From Nocardia cyriacigeorgica NBRC 100375 (lineage in GTDB: Bacteria; Actinomycetota; Actinomycetes; Mycobacteriales; Mycobacteriaceae), in NCBI RefSeq assembly GCF_000308555.1, contig NZ_BAFY01000218.1, forward strand, positions 1 to 32,505: a stretch of 32,505 bases of DNA. The letters run 5' to 3'. Below the pieces are notes generated by a model. That model made no database searches, was not told where the DNA came from, and saw only the letters and a program-made list of their open reading frames with translations. Positions 23,796 to 31,026 of the stretch are shown one piece after another. Made by a program: the position numbers and the translations under genes. Numbering within the stretch: the first letter of the stretch is position 1; each line of letters starts with the position of its first letter.

Positions 23796-24590
23796 GTGGT
23801 GTCCGCAGAGGCCAACAAGGCAATCATCCGAAGGGTTTTCGACGAGTTCGTCAACCAGGGCGACTTCTCGGTGGTGGACGAGATCTATCGCGAGGACATG
23901 ATCGACCACCAGCCGTTGCCCGGAGCACCGGAGGGGCTGGCGGGCGTCAAGTACACCATCGCCGGATTGCGCGGCGGATTCCCCGATCTGAAGGTGACGA
24001 TCGAGGACATGAGCGCCCACGCCGACCATGTCGTCATCCACAACACCTGGCGCGGCACGCACCGAGGCGAGTTCCTCGGACTGGCACCGACCGGCAAGCA
24101 GATCAGCGCCAAAGGCGTTGTGGTGTGGCGGCTTCAGGACGGGCTGATCGCCGAACGCTGGGGCATCGGGGTGGACACCAGCATCCTGGCCCAGCTCGGA
24201 GTCGGGAAGATGGGACCGCGCAGCCGCGCCCGGGTCCGCGCCGTCGACGTGCCGTCGGTCCGCACCCTGCCGATCCTGCCCGGCCGGCTCGACCAGTGGC
24301 GGCAGGTGCACAAGGAGCTGAACGAACAGCGCGGCGAGGAGTACCGCGCCGCGCGTCAGGCGGCCGAGATCTCGCGGGAACTGGCGTGGTGCCGGTCCGG
24401 CCCGGACGGCGATGTGGCCATCTATCACATGGAATCGCCCGATCCGGCGCGGTCGCTGCGCGCACTCGCGAGTTCGACGGCCGCGGTCGACACCTGGCTG
24501 CGCACGACATTGACCGAGGTGCACGGACGCGATCCGTGGACCGAGAACCCGCCTGCCGCGGCCGAACTGGCGCACGGCTGGCAGCGCTGA
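23796..24590 (+). CDS. SnoaL-like (ester cyclase) protein with an extra C-terminal domain
   Basis: A 264-residue protein. Residues about 1-135 are a SnoaL/NTF2-like fold of the ester-cyclase type: NKAIIRRVFDEFVNQGDFSVVDEIY, DHQPLPGAPEG, GFPDLKVTIEDM and WRLQDGLIAERWG. Single-domain relatives end about here. A second region follows (about 165-264), starting LPILPGRLDQWRQVHKELNEQR and including PDGDVAIYHMESPDPAR. This looks like a ferredoxin-like small domain, perhaps of the DUF6176 / antibiotic-monooxygenase kind. No substrate can be assigned; many SnoaL-like proteins are of unknown function. GTG 23796 or the adjacent GTG 23799 both fit the AAGGAG at 23785-23790. It stands alone between two terminators. 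Confidence 0.78.
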   Translation: MVSAEANKAIIRRVFDEFVNQGDFSVVDEIYREDMIDHQPLPGAPEGLAGVKYTIAGLRGGFPDLKVTIEDMSAHADHVVIHNTWRGTHRGEFLGLAPTGKQISAKGVVVWRLQDGLIAERWGIGVDTSILAQLGVGKMGPRSRARVRAVDVPSVRTLPILPGRLDQWRQVHKELNEQRGEEYRAARQAAEISRELAWCRSGPDGDVAIYHMESPDPARSLRALASSTAAVDTWLRTTLTEVHGRDPWTENPPAAAELAHGWQR

Positions 24591-24608
24591 CCGCCACGGA
24601 AACGGCGA

Positions 24609-24637
24609 CGGAGCCCATGGCTCGGCCATGGGCTCCG
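24609..24637. terminator. Bidirectional hairpin terminator
   Basis: CGGAGCCCATGG and CCATGGGCTCCG form a perfect 12-bp stem with a 5-base loop. It lies between the convergent SnoaL-like and methyltransferase genes and can serve both. Confidence 0.8.
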
Positions 24638-24660
24638 GACTCGACCAGCTCTGCGGGCTA

Positions 24661-25371
24661 CTACTTCCGTGCCACGCCGAGATACAGCGCCGACGTGTCG
24701 GAGGTCAGCTTAGCTTTGAGGCTTCCGTCCTTGTTCTGTCCGCGAATGGCGATGCCCTTGGGAGCGCCGATCGGGGTGAATCCGGTCGCCCGCAGGTAGT
24801 TGTCCATCTCCTGCGGGGTGATGAAATCCGCCCAGTCGTGGGCGCCCTTGGGCACGATGCCGAGCACCCGCTCCGGCAGCCAGATCATCATCACGCCCGA
24901 GCGCATCGTCCGATTGATGGTGTCGTAGAGGAAGATTCCACCCGGCTTCAGCACCCGGTGGATCTCGCGCACCGAATCGGCCGGGCTCTTGACGTGCTCG
25001 AGCACGTCCACGCAGGTCACCACGTCGAAGGTGGCGTCGTCGAAGGGCAGCGCTTCGGCCGCCCCCACCTTGTACTCGATCTCCTTGCCCGTCTCCGCGG
25101 CGTGCCTGGTCGCCGCCTCCACCAGTTTGGGTGAGACGTCCACCCCGGAGACCTTCGCGCCGCGCCCGTACAAGAATTCGGTCGTGTAGCCGCCGCCGCA
25201 ACCGACATCGAGAATGCGCACACCCGCCCACCCGGAGGGCATGTACCGATCGAAGTAGGCGAACCGGAGGGGGTTGAACGACTTCAGTGGGTTCATCATG
25301 GAGTCGTTGTCCCACCAGCTGTTGGCCCAGGCGGAAAAGAAGTGGTTGTCCTGCTGGACGCTGTCGGTCAT
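24661..25371 (-). CDS. UbiG-like class I SAM O-methyltransferase
   Basis: A 236-residue SAM-dependent methyltransferase. Motif I is ILDVGCGGG (residues 53-61), followed by VSGVDVSPKLVEAA, AEALPFDDATFDVVTCVDVLEHV and HRVLKPGGIFLYDTINRT. The N-terminal FSAWANSWWDNDSMMNPLKSFNPLRFAYF and the later HDWADFITPQEM are typical of 3-demethylubiquinol / polyprenyl-hydroxyphenol methylases (UbiG). Actinobacteria of this kind make menaquinone, not ubiquinone, so the substrate is probably another hydroxylated aromatic. The start ATG 25371 overlaps the stop of the FAD monooxygenase upstream (ATGA), so the two are likely coupled: one hydroxylates and the other methylates. Confidence 0.87.
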   Translation of the reverse strand: MTDSVQQDNHFFSAWANSWWDNDSMMNPLKSFNPLRFAYFDRYMPSGWAGVRILDVGCGGGYTTEFLYGRGAKVSGVDVSPKLVEAATRHAAETGKEIEYKVGAAEALPFDDATFDVVTCVDVLEHVKSPADSVREIHRVLKPGGIFLYDTINRTMRSGVMMIWLPERVLGIVPKGAHDWADFITPQEMDNYLRATGFTPIGAPKGIAIRGQNKDGSLKAKLTSDTSALYLGVARK

Positions 25372-26579
25372 GTCAGCTCCTGTCGGTTCGTTCGAGTGGA
25401 CCGGTCGATGTCGGCGCGATAGCGGGTGGCGTACGCGACTTGCTCCTGCTCCGCCGCGCGGAAGGCGAAACGATCCCAGGACGCCTTCATGAATCGCTCC
25501 CTGAGCCAGATGGCGGCCGGGTTCTCCCAGGCACCCATCCGCCCGATCCGCCACGCCATCCGCTGCATGCGGGCGGTGCGTGGAATGCGTTCGCGCTCAT
25601 AGGAACGCAGTGCGGCGATCGGGTCGGCGGCGCCGTCGAGATGCTCGGCCAGGATCAGCGCGTCCTCGATCGCCTGGCAGGCGCCCTGGCCGATATTGAA
25701 GGTGATCGGATGCGCCGCGTCGCCGAGCAGGCTCACCCGGCCCCGGCCCCAGCGGCGGATGGGTGCCCGGTCGATGACGTCATGGCGCAGGACCTGTTCG
25801 GCCGGTGTCGCGGTGAGCAGCTGGGCGACGGGTTCGGGCCAGCCACGATGACGCTCTACGAGCTTGCCGATCACATCGCCGTGGTCCACACCGTGCGGCG
25901 CTCCGTTCGCGACGCTCATCCAGTACGTCCGGCCAGGGGCGACGTCATAGTAGGTGAACCGGGTTCCCGGGCCGAAAAACGCGCAGAACGTACCCGGCGC
26001 GACGATCTCGGGGCCGACGCTCGCCGCGCCGCGCCAGGCGATGTAGCCGGTGTAGCGCGGCGGCTGATCGCCGACGAGAGCTCGCCGCACCGCGGAGTGC
26101 ACGCCGTCGGCGCCGATGAGCAGCTCGCCGCGTTCGCTGCCGCCGTCGGCGAAGCGCACCATCACGCCGTCGCCGTCCTGATCGAACCCGGTCACCTCGG
26201 CGCCGGTGCGGATCTCGGTATCGGTCAAGGCGCGCATGAGGATCCGGTGCAGGTCCGAGCGCCCGATCGCGACTGTCGGCCTGCCGTACTTGGCGGCGAA
26301 CTCGCCCACCGGCCAGGAGCCGATGCGCTCGCCGCGCGCGGTGCGGAATTGGCAGACGGTCTGCACCGGCGCGATCCGCAGCACTTCCTCGGCGACGCCG
26401 AGCGCGTCCAGTGCCAGCATGCCGTTGCTCCAGATATGCAGCCCCGCACCGCCGTCGCGCAGCTGCCGCGCGCTTTCGAAGACCACCGCGTCGATGCCTC
26501 GGCGCCGCAAGGCGAGCGCGGCGGATAAACCGCCGATACCGCCGCCGGCGATCATGACCCGCCGAACCGCTGTGCTCAT
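25368..26579 (-). CDS. FAD-dependent aromatic-type monooxygenase
   Basis: A 403-residue class A flavoprotein monooxygenase. FAD-binding GGGIGG is at residues 12-17 (MIAGGGIGGLSAALAL), GRSDLHRIL in the middle, the NADPH-site block LLIGADGVHSAVRRALV, and the second FAD motif LLGDAAHPITFNIGQGACQAIEDA. The YTGYIAWRG segment resembles the zeaxanthin epoxidase / 3-hydroxybenzoate 6-hydroxylase / urate hydroxylase branch. ATG 26579 has AGGGAG 6 bases upstream; a longer frame lacks support. With the coupled methyltransferase it suggests hydroxylation then O-methylation of an aromatic or polyene compound. The exact substrate is unknown. Confidence 0.88.
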   Translation of the reverse strand: MSTAVRRVMIAGGGIGGLSAALALRRRGIDAVVFESARQLRDGGAGLHIWSNGMLALDALGVAEEVLRIAPVQTVCQFRTARGERIGSWPVGEFAAKYGRPTVAIGRSDLHRILMRALTDTEIRTGAEVTGFDQDGDGVMVRFADGGSERGELLIGADGVHSAVRRALVGDQPPRYTGYIAWRGAASVGPEIVAPGTFCAFFGPGTRFTYYDVAPGRTYWMSVANGAPHGVDHGDVIGKLVERHRGWPEPVAQLLTATPAEQVLRHDVIDRAPIRRWGRGRVSLLGDAAHPITFNIGQGACQAIEDALILAEHLDGAADPIAALRSYERERIPRTARMQRMAWRIGRMGAWENPAAIWLRERFMKASWDRFAFRAAEQEQVAYATRYRADIDRSTRTNRQELT

Positions 26580-26660
26580 GCGAAACTCCCTGTCCCCGCG
26601 TCGGCCGGTAAACGTCCGGTTCCACCCTGGCGGCCGGTGCACGAGGAAACCTCGAGCGCA

Positions 26661-26686
26661 CCCTGATCCGAACTGGCGCATCAGGG
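26661..26686. promoter_or_regulatory. Inverted repeat between FAD monooxygenase and DUF1772 genes
   Basis: CCCTGAT (26661-26667) and ATCAGGG (26680-26686) are separated by 12 bases, in the 195-base gap between divergent genes. The spacing would suit a dimeric repressor. There is no regulator gene next to it, and it shares no sequence with the TetR-type sites at the right edge. Confidence 0.4.
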
Positions 26687-26774
26687 CTCGGTGGTGAATT
26701 GCGATCCAGGCGCAGCAAAGGTCGGGACAAGACACTGGTGGCCGGCCGATCACCGCTACTCACCGGAGGACACC

Positions 26775-27248
26775 GTGAACAACCTCAGCTACGCACTGGC
26801 CACCCTGGCGATCCTCGGTTGCGCCGTCACCTACGGCACCGACACCTTCGCTGCCGTCGTCTGGCGCACCTCGCTGCGTCACCTCGACGAGCGGGCGCTG
26901 ACCCATCTGGTCGGCTGGGTCCACTACTACGGCGATCGGCGCCTGCCGGTGCCCGGCGGACTCGGTATGGGCCTGGCCGTACTGAGCGTGATCGCCAGCG
27001 CGCTGGCCGGGCGGACCGAGGCCGCGCTCGCCGGCGGAGTGGCGGTGCTGGCGCTGGCTGCGTGGATGGGGATCTACCTGACCATCGCCAAGCCGGTCAA
27101 CGAGAAGTTCAGCGCCGCGGCGCGGGCCGAGCAGACGCTGCCCGACGCGCGTGAGCTCCAGGCCCGCTGGGACAGCGTGATCAATCTGCGGGTGGCGATC
27201 CAGCTCATCGCGATCACCGGGCTGTGCGCGCAACTGTTCCTGCCATGA
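26775..27248 (+). CDS. DUF1772 (anthrone-oxygenase-like) membrane protein
   Basis: A 157-residue protein with about four hydrophobic segments, of the DUF1772 family, which includes fungal anthrone oxygenases. Landmarks are YGTDTFAAVV, GWVHYYGDRRLPVPGGLG, KPVNEKFSAAAR and the C-terminal ARWDSVINLRVAIQ. A clear paralogue lies at 30455-30925 in the opposite direction. GTG 26775 is chosen over an upstream frame because GGAGGA stands just before. Whether bacterial members oxidise anything is not established; the family link and the nearby redox genes make it possible. It is a single-gene unit, followed by a strong terminator. Confidence 0.82.
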   Translation: MNNLSYALATLAILGCAVTYGTDTFAAVVWRTSLRHLDERALTHLVGWVHYYGDRRLPVPGGLGMGLAVLSVIASALAGRTEAALAGGVAVLALAAWMGIYLTIAKPVNEKFSAAARAEQTLPDARELQARWDSVINLRVAIQLIAITGLCAQLFLP

Positions 27249-27251
27249 GAA

Positions 27252-27285
27252 ACGGCCGGTCGGCACCTCGGTGCCGATCGGCCGT
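27252..27285. terminator. Strong bidirectional hairpin terminator
   Basis: Sixteen bases, 27252-27267, pair with 27270-27285 with one G-T wobble and a minimal loop. It lies 4 bases after the DUF1772 stop and before the convergent O-methyltransferase stop, so it can serve both. Confidence 0.82.
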
Positions 27286-27323
27286 CCCGGTGGTCGCTGC
27301 GGCTCGATCCCGTGTGCGTCTCG

Positions 27324-27357
27324 GTCCCGCTTGCGGTTCAGTCCCGCTTGCGGATCA
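27324..27357. repeat. 17-bp tandem duplication across the O-methyltransferase stop
   Basis: GTCCCGCTTGCGGTTCA (27324-27340) is followed directly by GTCCCGCTTGCGGATCA (27341-27357), one base different. The second copy encodes the end of the O-methyltransferase (IRKRD); the first lies just past it and supplies the stop codon. Confidence 0.85.
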
Positions 27358-27988
27358 GCGAGAGCCCGTCGCCGATGGTGAGCACCACAACGTCGACGCG
27401 GTCGTCGCGGCGCACATGATCGTTGAATTCCCTGATGGCGATGGTGGATTCGTCGAACGGCGGCTGCACCACGTTGCCGAACCACAGCACGTTGTCCACC
27501 AGCATCGCACCGCCGGGGCGCAACCGCGGCAGCAGTTCCTCGTAGTAGGCGAGGTATCCGGTTTTGTCCGCGTCCACGAACGCCAGATCGATCACGAGAT
27601 CGGGGTCCAGTGCGCGAATGGTGTCCAGTGCCGGACCGATACGCAGGTCCACCCGATCGGCCACGCCGGCCTGCTGCCAGGCAGCGGTGGCCATCGGCGC
27701 CCAGGCCGGGTTCACCTCGCAGGTGATCAATCGGCCGCCGGGCACCAATCCCCTGGCGATCGACAGGGCGGAATAGCCGGTGAAGGTGCCGATCTCCACC
27801 GCGGTACGCACACCCATCAGCCGGGTCAGCACCGTCAGGAACGCGCCCTGATCCGGCCCGACCTGCATGATGGCCGGGCCGCCGAGCCGTTCGGTCTCGG
27901 CGACCAGATCGTGCTGCACGGTGTCGTACAGGTTGGTGTGCTGGGTGACGTAGGACAGCAGATCCTCGGTCATCCGGACAGTCTTCAT
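27338..27988 (-). CDS. Catechol / caffeoyl-CoA-type O-methyltransferase
   Basis: A 216-residue class I SAM-dependent O-methyltransferase of the caffeoyl-CoA / catechol OMT family (Methyltransf_3). Family blocks are VEIGTFTGYSALSIARGLV, the metal/SAM site LAFVDADKTGYLAYYEELLP, and LRPGGAMLVDNVLWFGNV with the Asp-Asn metal ligand pair. Members usually methylate a hydroxyl of a vicinal diol on an aromatic ring, with Mg2+. It is the last gene of a four-gene operon, 9 bases after the carotenoid oxygenase. Stilbenoid or other phenolic substrates would fit both. The C-terminus ends on a small tandem duplication. Confidence 0.88.
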   Translation of the reverse strand: MKTVRMTEDLLSYVTQHTNLYDTVQHDLVAETERLGGPAIMQVGPDQGAFLTVLTRLMGVRTAVEIGTFTGYSALSIARGLVPGGRLITCEVNPAWAPMATAAWQQAGVADRVDLRIGPALDTIRALDPDLVIDLAFVDADKTGYLAYYEELLPRLRPGGAMLVDNVLWFGNVVQPPFDESTIAIREFNDHVRRDDRVDVVVLTIGDGLSLIRKRD

Positions 27989-27997
27989 GCGAGCCTT

Positions 27998-29425
27998 TCA
28001 GGCGTCGGTGGGAATCCAGCTGCCGTGGAAACCGTTGGGCACCCGGTCCGGCAGATGGATGGTGGCGATGGTCGACATCGTTTGCGCGTCCAGGATCAAC
28101 AGGTCGCTGCGGCGGGTGGCCTCGTTGTACTGGTAGCCCATGAGCACGCCCTCGTCCTCGGCCGCGTCGGGGCGACTCGGGACGAAGCTGAACTCGCTCG
28201 GCTGGATACCGGGGCCGAGCCGCTTCTCGATCGTGGTGCCGGCGACCAGATCGTGTTTGAACAGTGCACCGGCCGGGCTGCCGCCGCCGAGCGCCTCCAT
28301 GGTGTAGCCGTAGCGGTGCTTGCGGCCGACGAGTCGTTCGTCGATGCGCGGGAATTCCTGTGAGCGGTCGTCCAGGCGCGATTCGCGGACCGCGCCCGCA
28401 CGCGGATCGACGACCCAGCGGTCCAGGGTGGTCGGGCCCTCGTCCGGTCCGTTGCGATCGGTGACGAACATGCGCGGATGCCGCACCACATCCAGCACCA
28501 CCGTGTCACCGTCGTCGTAGGCGTTGAGCGGGTGGAACACATAGCACGGCGACACATCGAACCAGCGGATGTCGGCGGCGGTGCCCTCGCGCGGCAGCAG
28601 ACCGACCCGCGCGGGGTGGGCCGGATTCCACCGGGCGGGCAGTCGGTCGTTGGGCCGCATCCGGCGACCGACCATGGCGGTGATCGGATCGGGTACCCGT
28701 ACCCGTCCGATGAGGGCCGACAGCAGCAGTTGGGTGGGATAGCGCAGCGGCCGTGGCATCGTCATCGCGGCCGCCGCCTGCGGATCGAAGGTCACCGGGA
28801 GGTCGTAGAGCACGACATACTTCTCCGTCAGCGAGAAGTCGTGCATCATCGGCACTCCGCGGATCGGGATGTCGACAATGCGGCGGGCCCGGCCCTGCAC
28901 ATCGATCACCGAGTACTGCACGATGTCGCCGCGGCCGAAGAAGTGGGTGATCGCGTGCAGCTCGCCGGTCACCGGGTCGCGGTGTGGATGGGCGGTGTAG
29001 CCGCCGGGCAAGGTGCCGTCGAAATCGCAGGGTCCGACGGTATCGAGCTCCTCGTCGAGCTCGTAGTTGGCCATCCCGCCCTCGATCAGCGCCAGCGTCT
29101 TGCCCGCGTGCCCGATGACGTTGGTGTTCGCGCCGAACAGCTCGATGCCCGCCCGATGCTTCGGCGGATTCGCCGGATCCGACACGCGCACCCAGCGATT
29201 GCGGTACCAGCGTGCGTTCCCCTCCGCCAGACGCACGCCGTGCACCATGCCATCGCCCATGAACCAGTGGTAGGTCTGCGGGTCCACCTCGCCGATCGGG
29301 TTCGGGCCGTTGCGGACGTAGCGTCCGTCAAGGATGTCGGGGATCGTGCCGGTCACCTCGAGATCGAAGGCGGTGAGTTCCTGCTGGACGGGAGCGAAAT
29401 TCCCCTCCAGATACATATTCGCCAT
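27998..29425 (-). CDS. Carotenoid / stilbene cleavage oxygenase
   Basis: A 475-residue non-haem iron dioxygenase of the carotenoid cleavage (RPE65/NCED/lignostilbene) family, a seven-bladed propeller that splits a C=C bond into two carbonyls. All four expected iron-binding His are visible: His146 (TAHPHRD), His195 (MHDF), His298 (FHPLNAYD) and His467 (GFHGSW). Other family blocks are GRYVRNGPNP near the start and HWFMGDGMVHGV. Length is typical. Sequence alone does not separate carotenoid, apocarotenoid and stilbene substrates; the adjacent catechol-type methyltransferase and aldo/keto reductase (which could reduce an aldehyde product) lean slightly toward phenolics. It lies 20 bases after the aldo/keto reductase. 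Confidence 0.92.
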   Translation of the reverse strand: MANMYLEGNFAPVQQELTAFDLEVTGTIPDILDGRYVRNGPNPIGEVDPQTYHWFMGDGMVHGVRLAEGNARWYRNRWVRVSDPANPPKHRAGIELFGANTNVIGHAGKTLALIEGGMANYELDEELDTVGPCDFDGTLPGGYTAHPHRDPVTGELHAITHFFGRGDIVQYSVIDVQGRARRIVDIPIRGVPMMHDFSLTEKYVVLYDLPVTFDPQAAAAMTMPRPLRYPTQLLLSALIGRVRVPDPITAMVGRRMRPNDRLPARWNPAHPARVGLLPREGTAADIRWFDVSPCYVFHPLNAYDDGDTVVLDVVRHPRMFVTDRNGPDEGPTTLDRWVVDPRAGAVRESRLDDRSQEFPRIDERLVGRKHRYGYTMEALGGGSPAGALFKHDLVAGTTIEKRLGPGIQPSEFSFVPSRPDAAEDEGVLMGYQYNEATRRSDLLILDAQTMSTIATIHLPDRVPNGFHGSWIPTDA

Positions 29426-29445
29426 GTCGTTCGCCCCCTCTGCGC

Positions 29446-30438
29446 TCAGCGGCCGAGCTGCGCCATAGCGGGCGCCGGGTAACGCTCGCCTGCCGCGATT
29501 CCGGTGGGCGCCACGGCCTCGATGGCGGCGAGTTCGGCGGGTTCGAGCACGATCTGCTCGACCGCGACGTTCTGCACCACGTGCTCCGGCTTGGTGGTGC
29601 CCGGTATCGCGACGATGTCCTCGCCACGCGAGAGCACCCAGCTCAGCGCCAACTGCGCGGGCGTGACGCCCTTGGATTCGGCCAACTCACGCAGCTTGTC
29701 CACCACAGCGAGGTTCTTGGCGAAGTTCTCACCCTGGAATCGTGGTGAGACACGGCGGAAATCGTCGGCGGCGAGGTCGTCGATCGAGCGGATCGTGCCG
29801 GACAGGAAGCCGCGGCCGAGTGGACTGTAGGCGACGAAGCCGATGCCGAGTTCTCTTGCCGTCGCCAGCACGCCGTTGTCCTCGACATCGCGGGTGAACA
29901 AGGAGTATTCGGTCTGGATCGCGGTGAGCGGATGGACTGCGTGCGCCCGGCGCAGGGTCTCGGCGGACGCCTCGGAGATGCCGAGATAGCGGACCTTGCC
30001 CGCGGCCACCAGCTCCGACATCGCGCCGAAGGTTTCCTCCACGGGCACATCCGGATCGACGCGATGCTGGTAGTACAGATCGAGGTAGTCGGTGCCCAGG
30101 CGGCGCAAGGTGCCGTCGATGCTCTTGCGCACATATTCCGGGCGGCCGTTGATCCGCCAGGTGAGGTTGCCGTCGTCGTCGATCTCGTTGCCGAATTTGG
30201 AGGCGAGCACGACGTCGCCGCGGCGCTCGCCGAGCGCGGCGGCGATCAGTTCCTCGTTGCGGTGCGGGCCGTACATGTCCGCGGTGTCCAGCATCAGCAC
30301 GCCGAGGTCGAGCGCGGTGTGGATCGCGGCGATGCTCGCCGACTCCTCGGCGGGCCCGTAGGCCACGCTCATTCCCATACAGCCGAGCCCCTGCGCGGAG
30401 ACGACCAAACCCTGTGTGCCCAAAGTGCGCGTGCGCAT
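29446..30438 (-). CDS. Aldo/keto reductase
   Basis: A 330-residue NADPH-dependent aldo/keto reductase of the AKR13-like bacterial group. The catalytic tetrad is visible: Asp51 and Tyr56 (DTADMYG), Lys81 (ASKFG) and His125 (YYQHRVD). The cofactor end of the barrel shows VAIPGTTKPEHV. It could reduce the aldehydes made by the cleavage oxygenase encoded next. Its ATG 30438 has TAGGAG 6 bases upstream and lies 16 bases after the DUF1772 stop, so it is the second gene of the operon. Confidence 0.92.
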   Translation of the reverse strand: MRTRTLGTQGLVVSAQGLGCMGMSVAYGPAEESASIAAIHTALDLGVLMLDTADMYGPHRNEELIAAALGERRGDVVLASKFGNEIDDDGNLTWRINGRPEYVRKSIDGTLRRLGTDYLDLYYQHRVDPDVPVEETFGAMSELVAAGKVRYLGISEASAETLRRAHAVHPLTAIQTEYSLFTRDVEDNGVLATARELGIGFVAYSPLGRGFLSGTIRSIDDLAADDFRRVSPRFQGENFAKNLAVVDKLRELAESKGVTPAQLALSWVLSRGEDIVAIPGTTKPEHVVQNVAVEQIVLEPAELAAIEAVAPTGIAAGERYPAPAMAQLGR

Positions 30439-30454
30439 GTGAATCTCCTACCGA

Positions 30455-30925
30455 TCAGGCCGCGACGGCACTGATGAACAGCGAAATGACCGCGAGGCCT
30501 TGCAGCACGGCGCGAACGTTGATGACCGAATCCCAGGTGCGCTGCAGGTCTCTGGCGGTGGCGGGGGTCTGACCGGCCACCGCGGCCGCGGTGAGGGCGG
30601 CATTCACCGGCACGCTCACCCGGCCGTAGATCACGAACCACACGCCGAGCGCGACGACGGCGACGATGCTCGCGGCGATGGCGGCGGCGCCCTGGCCGAG
30701 AACGACCGCGGTGATCGCGGTGGCCACCGAGGCGACGAGGCCGAGCGCGCCGGGGAATTTCAGGCGCTGATCCCCGTAGAGGTGGATATAGCCCATCGCC
30801 GAGGTCAGCACCTCGTCGGAAACCTGGGCCATCGCCGATCGCTGCACCACAGCGCAGAACACGTCGGTCCCATAGATGATGCCGACCGCCAGGATGGCGA
30901 TGCCGGCCAGCACTTGATGTGCCAC
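30455..30925 (-). CDS. DUF1772 (anthrone-oxygenase-like) membrane protein, paralogue of 26775-27248
   Basis: A 156-residue, four-segment membrane protein of the DUF1772 family. It shares YGTD.F.AVV.R, G..H.YGD.RL..PG.LG, PVN and WDSVIN.R with the protein at 26775-27248, roughly 40% identical by eye. It is the first gene of the operon with the aldo/keto reductase, cleavage oxygenase and O-methyltransferase. GTG 30925 has GGGAG 5 bases upstream. A TetR-type operator lies 31 bases before it, so it is likely repressed by the divergent TetR gene. An oxygenase role is possible but not shown by the sequence. Confidence 0.83.
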   Translation of the reverse strand: MAHQVLAGIAILAVGIIYGTDVFCAVVQRSAMAQVSDEVLTSAMGYIHLYGDQRLKFPGALGLVASVATAITAVVLGQGAAAIAASIVAVVALGVWFVIYGRVSVPVNAALTAAAVAGQTPATARDLQRTWDSVINVRAVLQGLAVISLFISAVAA

Positions 30926-30955
30926 AACAGCTCCCTCACATCGGATGAGTGTTCG

Positions 30956-30968
30956 CTAGCAACGATAG
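30956..30968. promoter_or_regulatory. TetR-type operator A (CTAGCAACGATAG)
   Basis: This fits the pattern CTA-N-CAACG-N-TAG found four times near the right edge. It lies upstream of the DUF1772 operon, where a bound repressor would block its promoter. Confidence 0.65.
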
Positions 30969-31009
30969 AACTCCGAGCGGCGATATGTCCATGGCCGAAA
31001 CTAGTGCTG

Positions 31010-31022
31010 CTATCTTCGCTAG
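31010..31022. promoter_or_regulatory. TetR-type operator B (CTATCTTCGCTAG)
   Basis: A variant of the same 13-bp pattern; its reverse strand reads CTAGCGAAGATAG. It ends five bases before the regulator's probable start codon and sits inside a wider TAGTGCT/AGCACTA inverted repeat (31002-31027). It should autoregulate the TetR gene. Confidence 0.6.
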
Positions 31023-31026
31023 CACT

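Noticed and set aside
25287..26528. A 413-codon plus-strand frame opposite the FAD monooxygenase
   Set aside because: No motif and antisense-like composition; the minus strand has both FAD-binding motifs.
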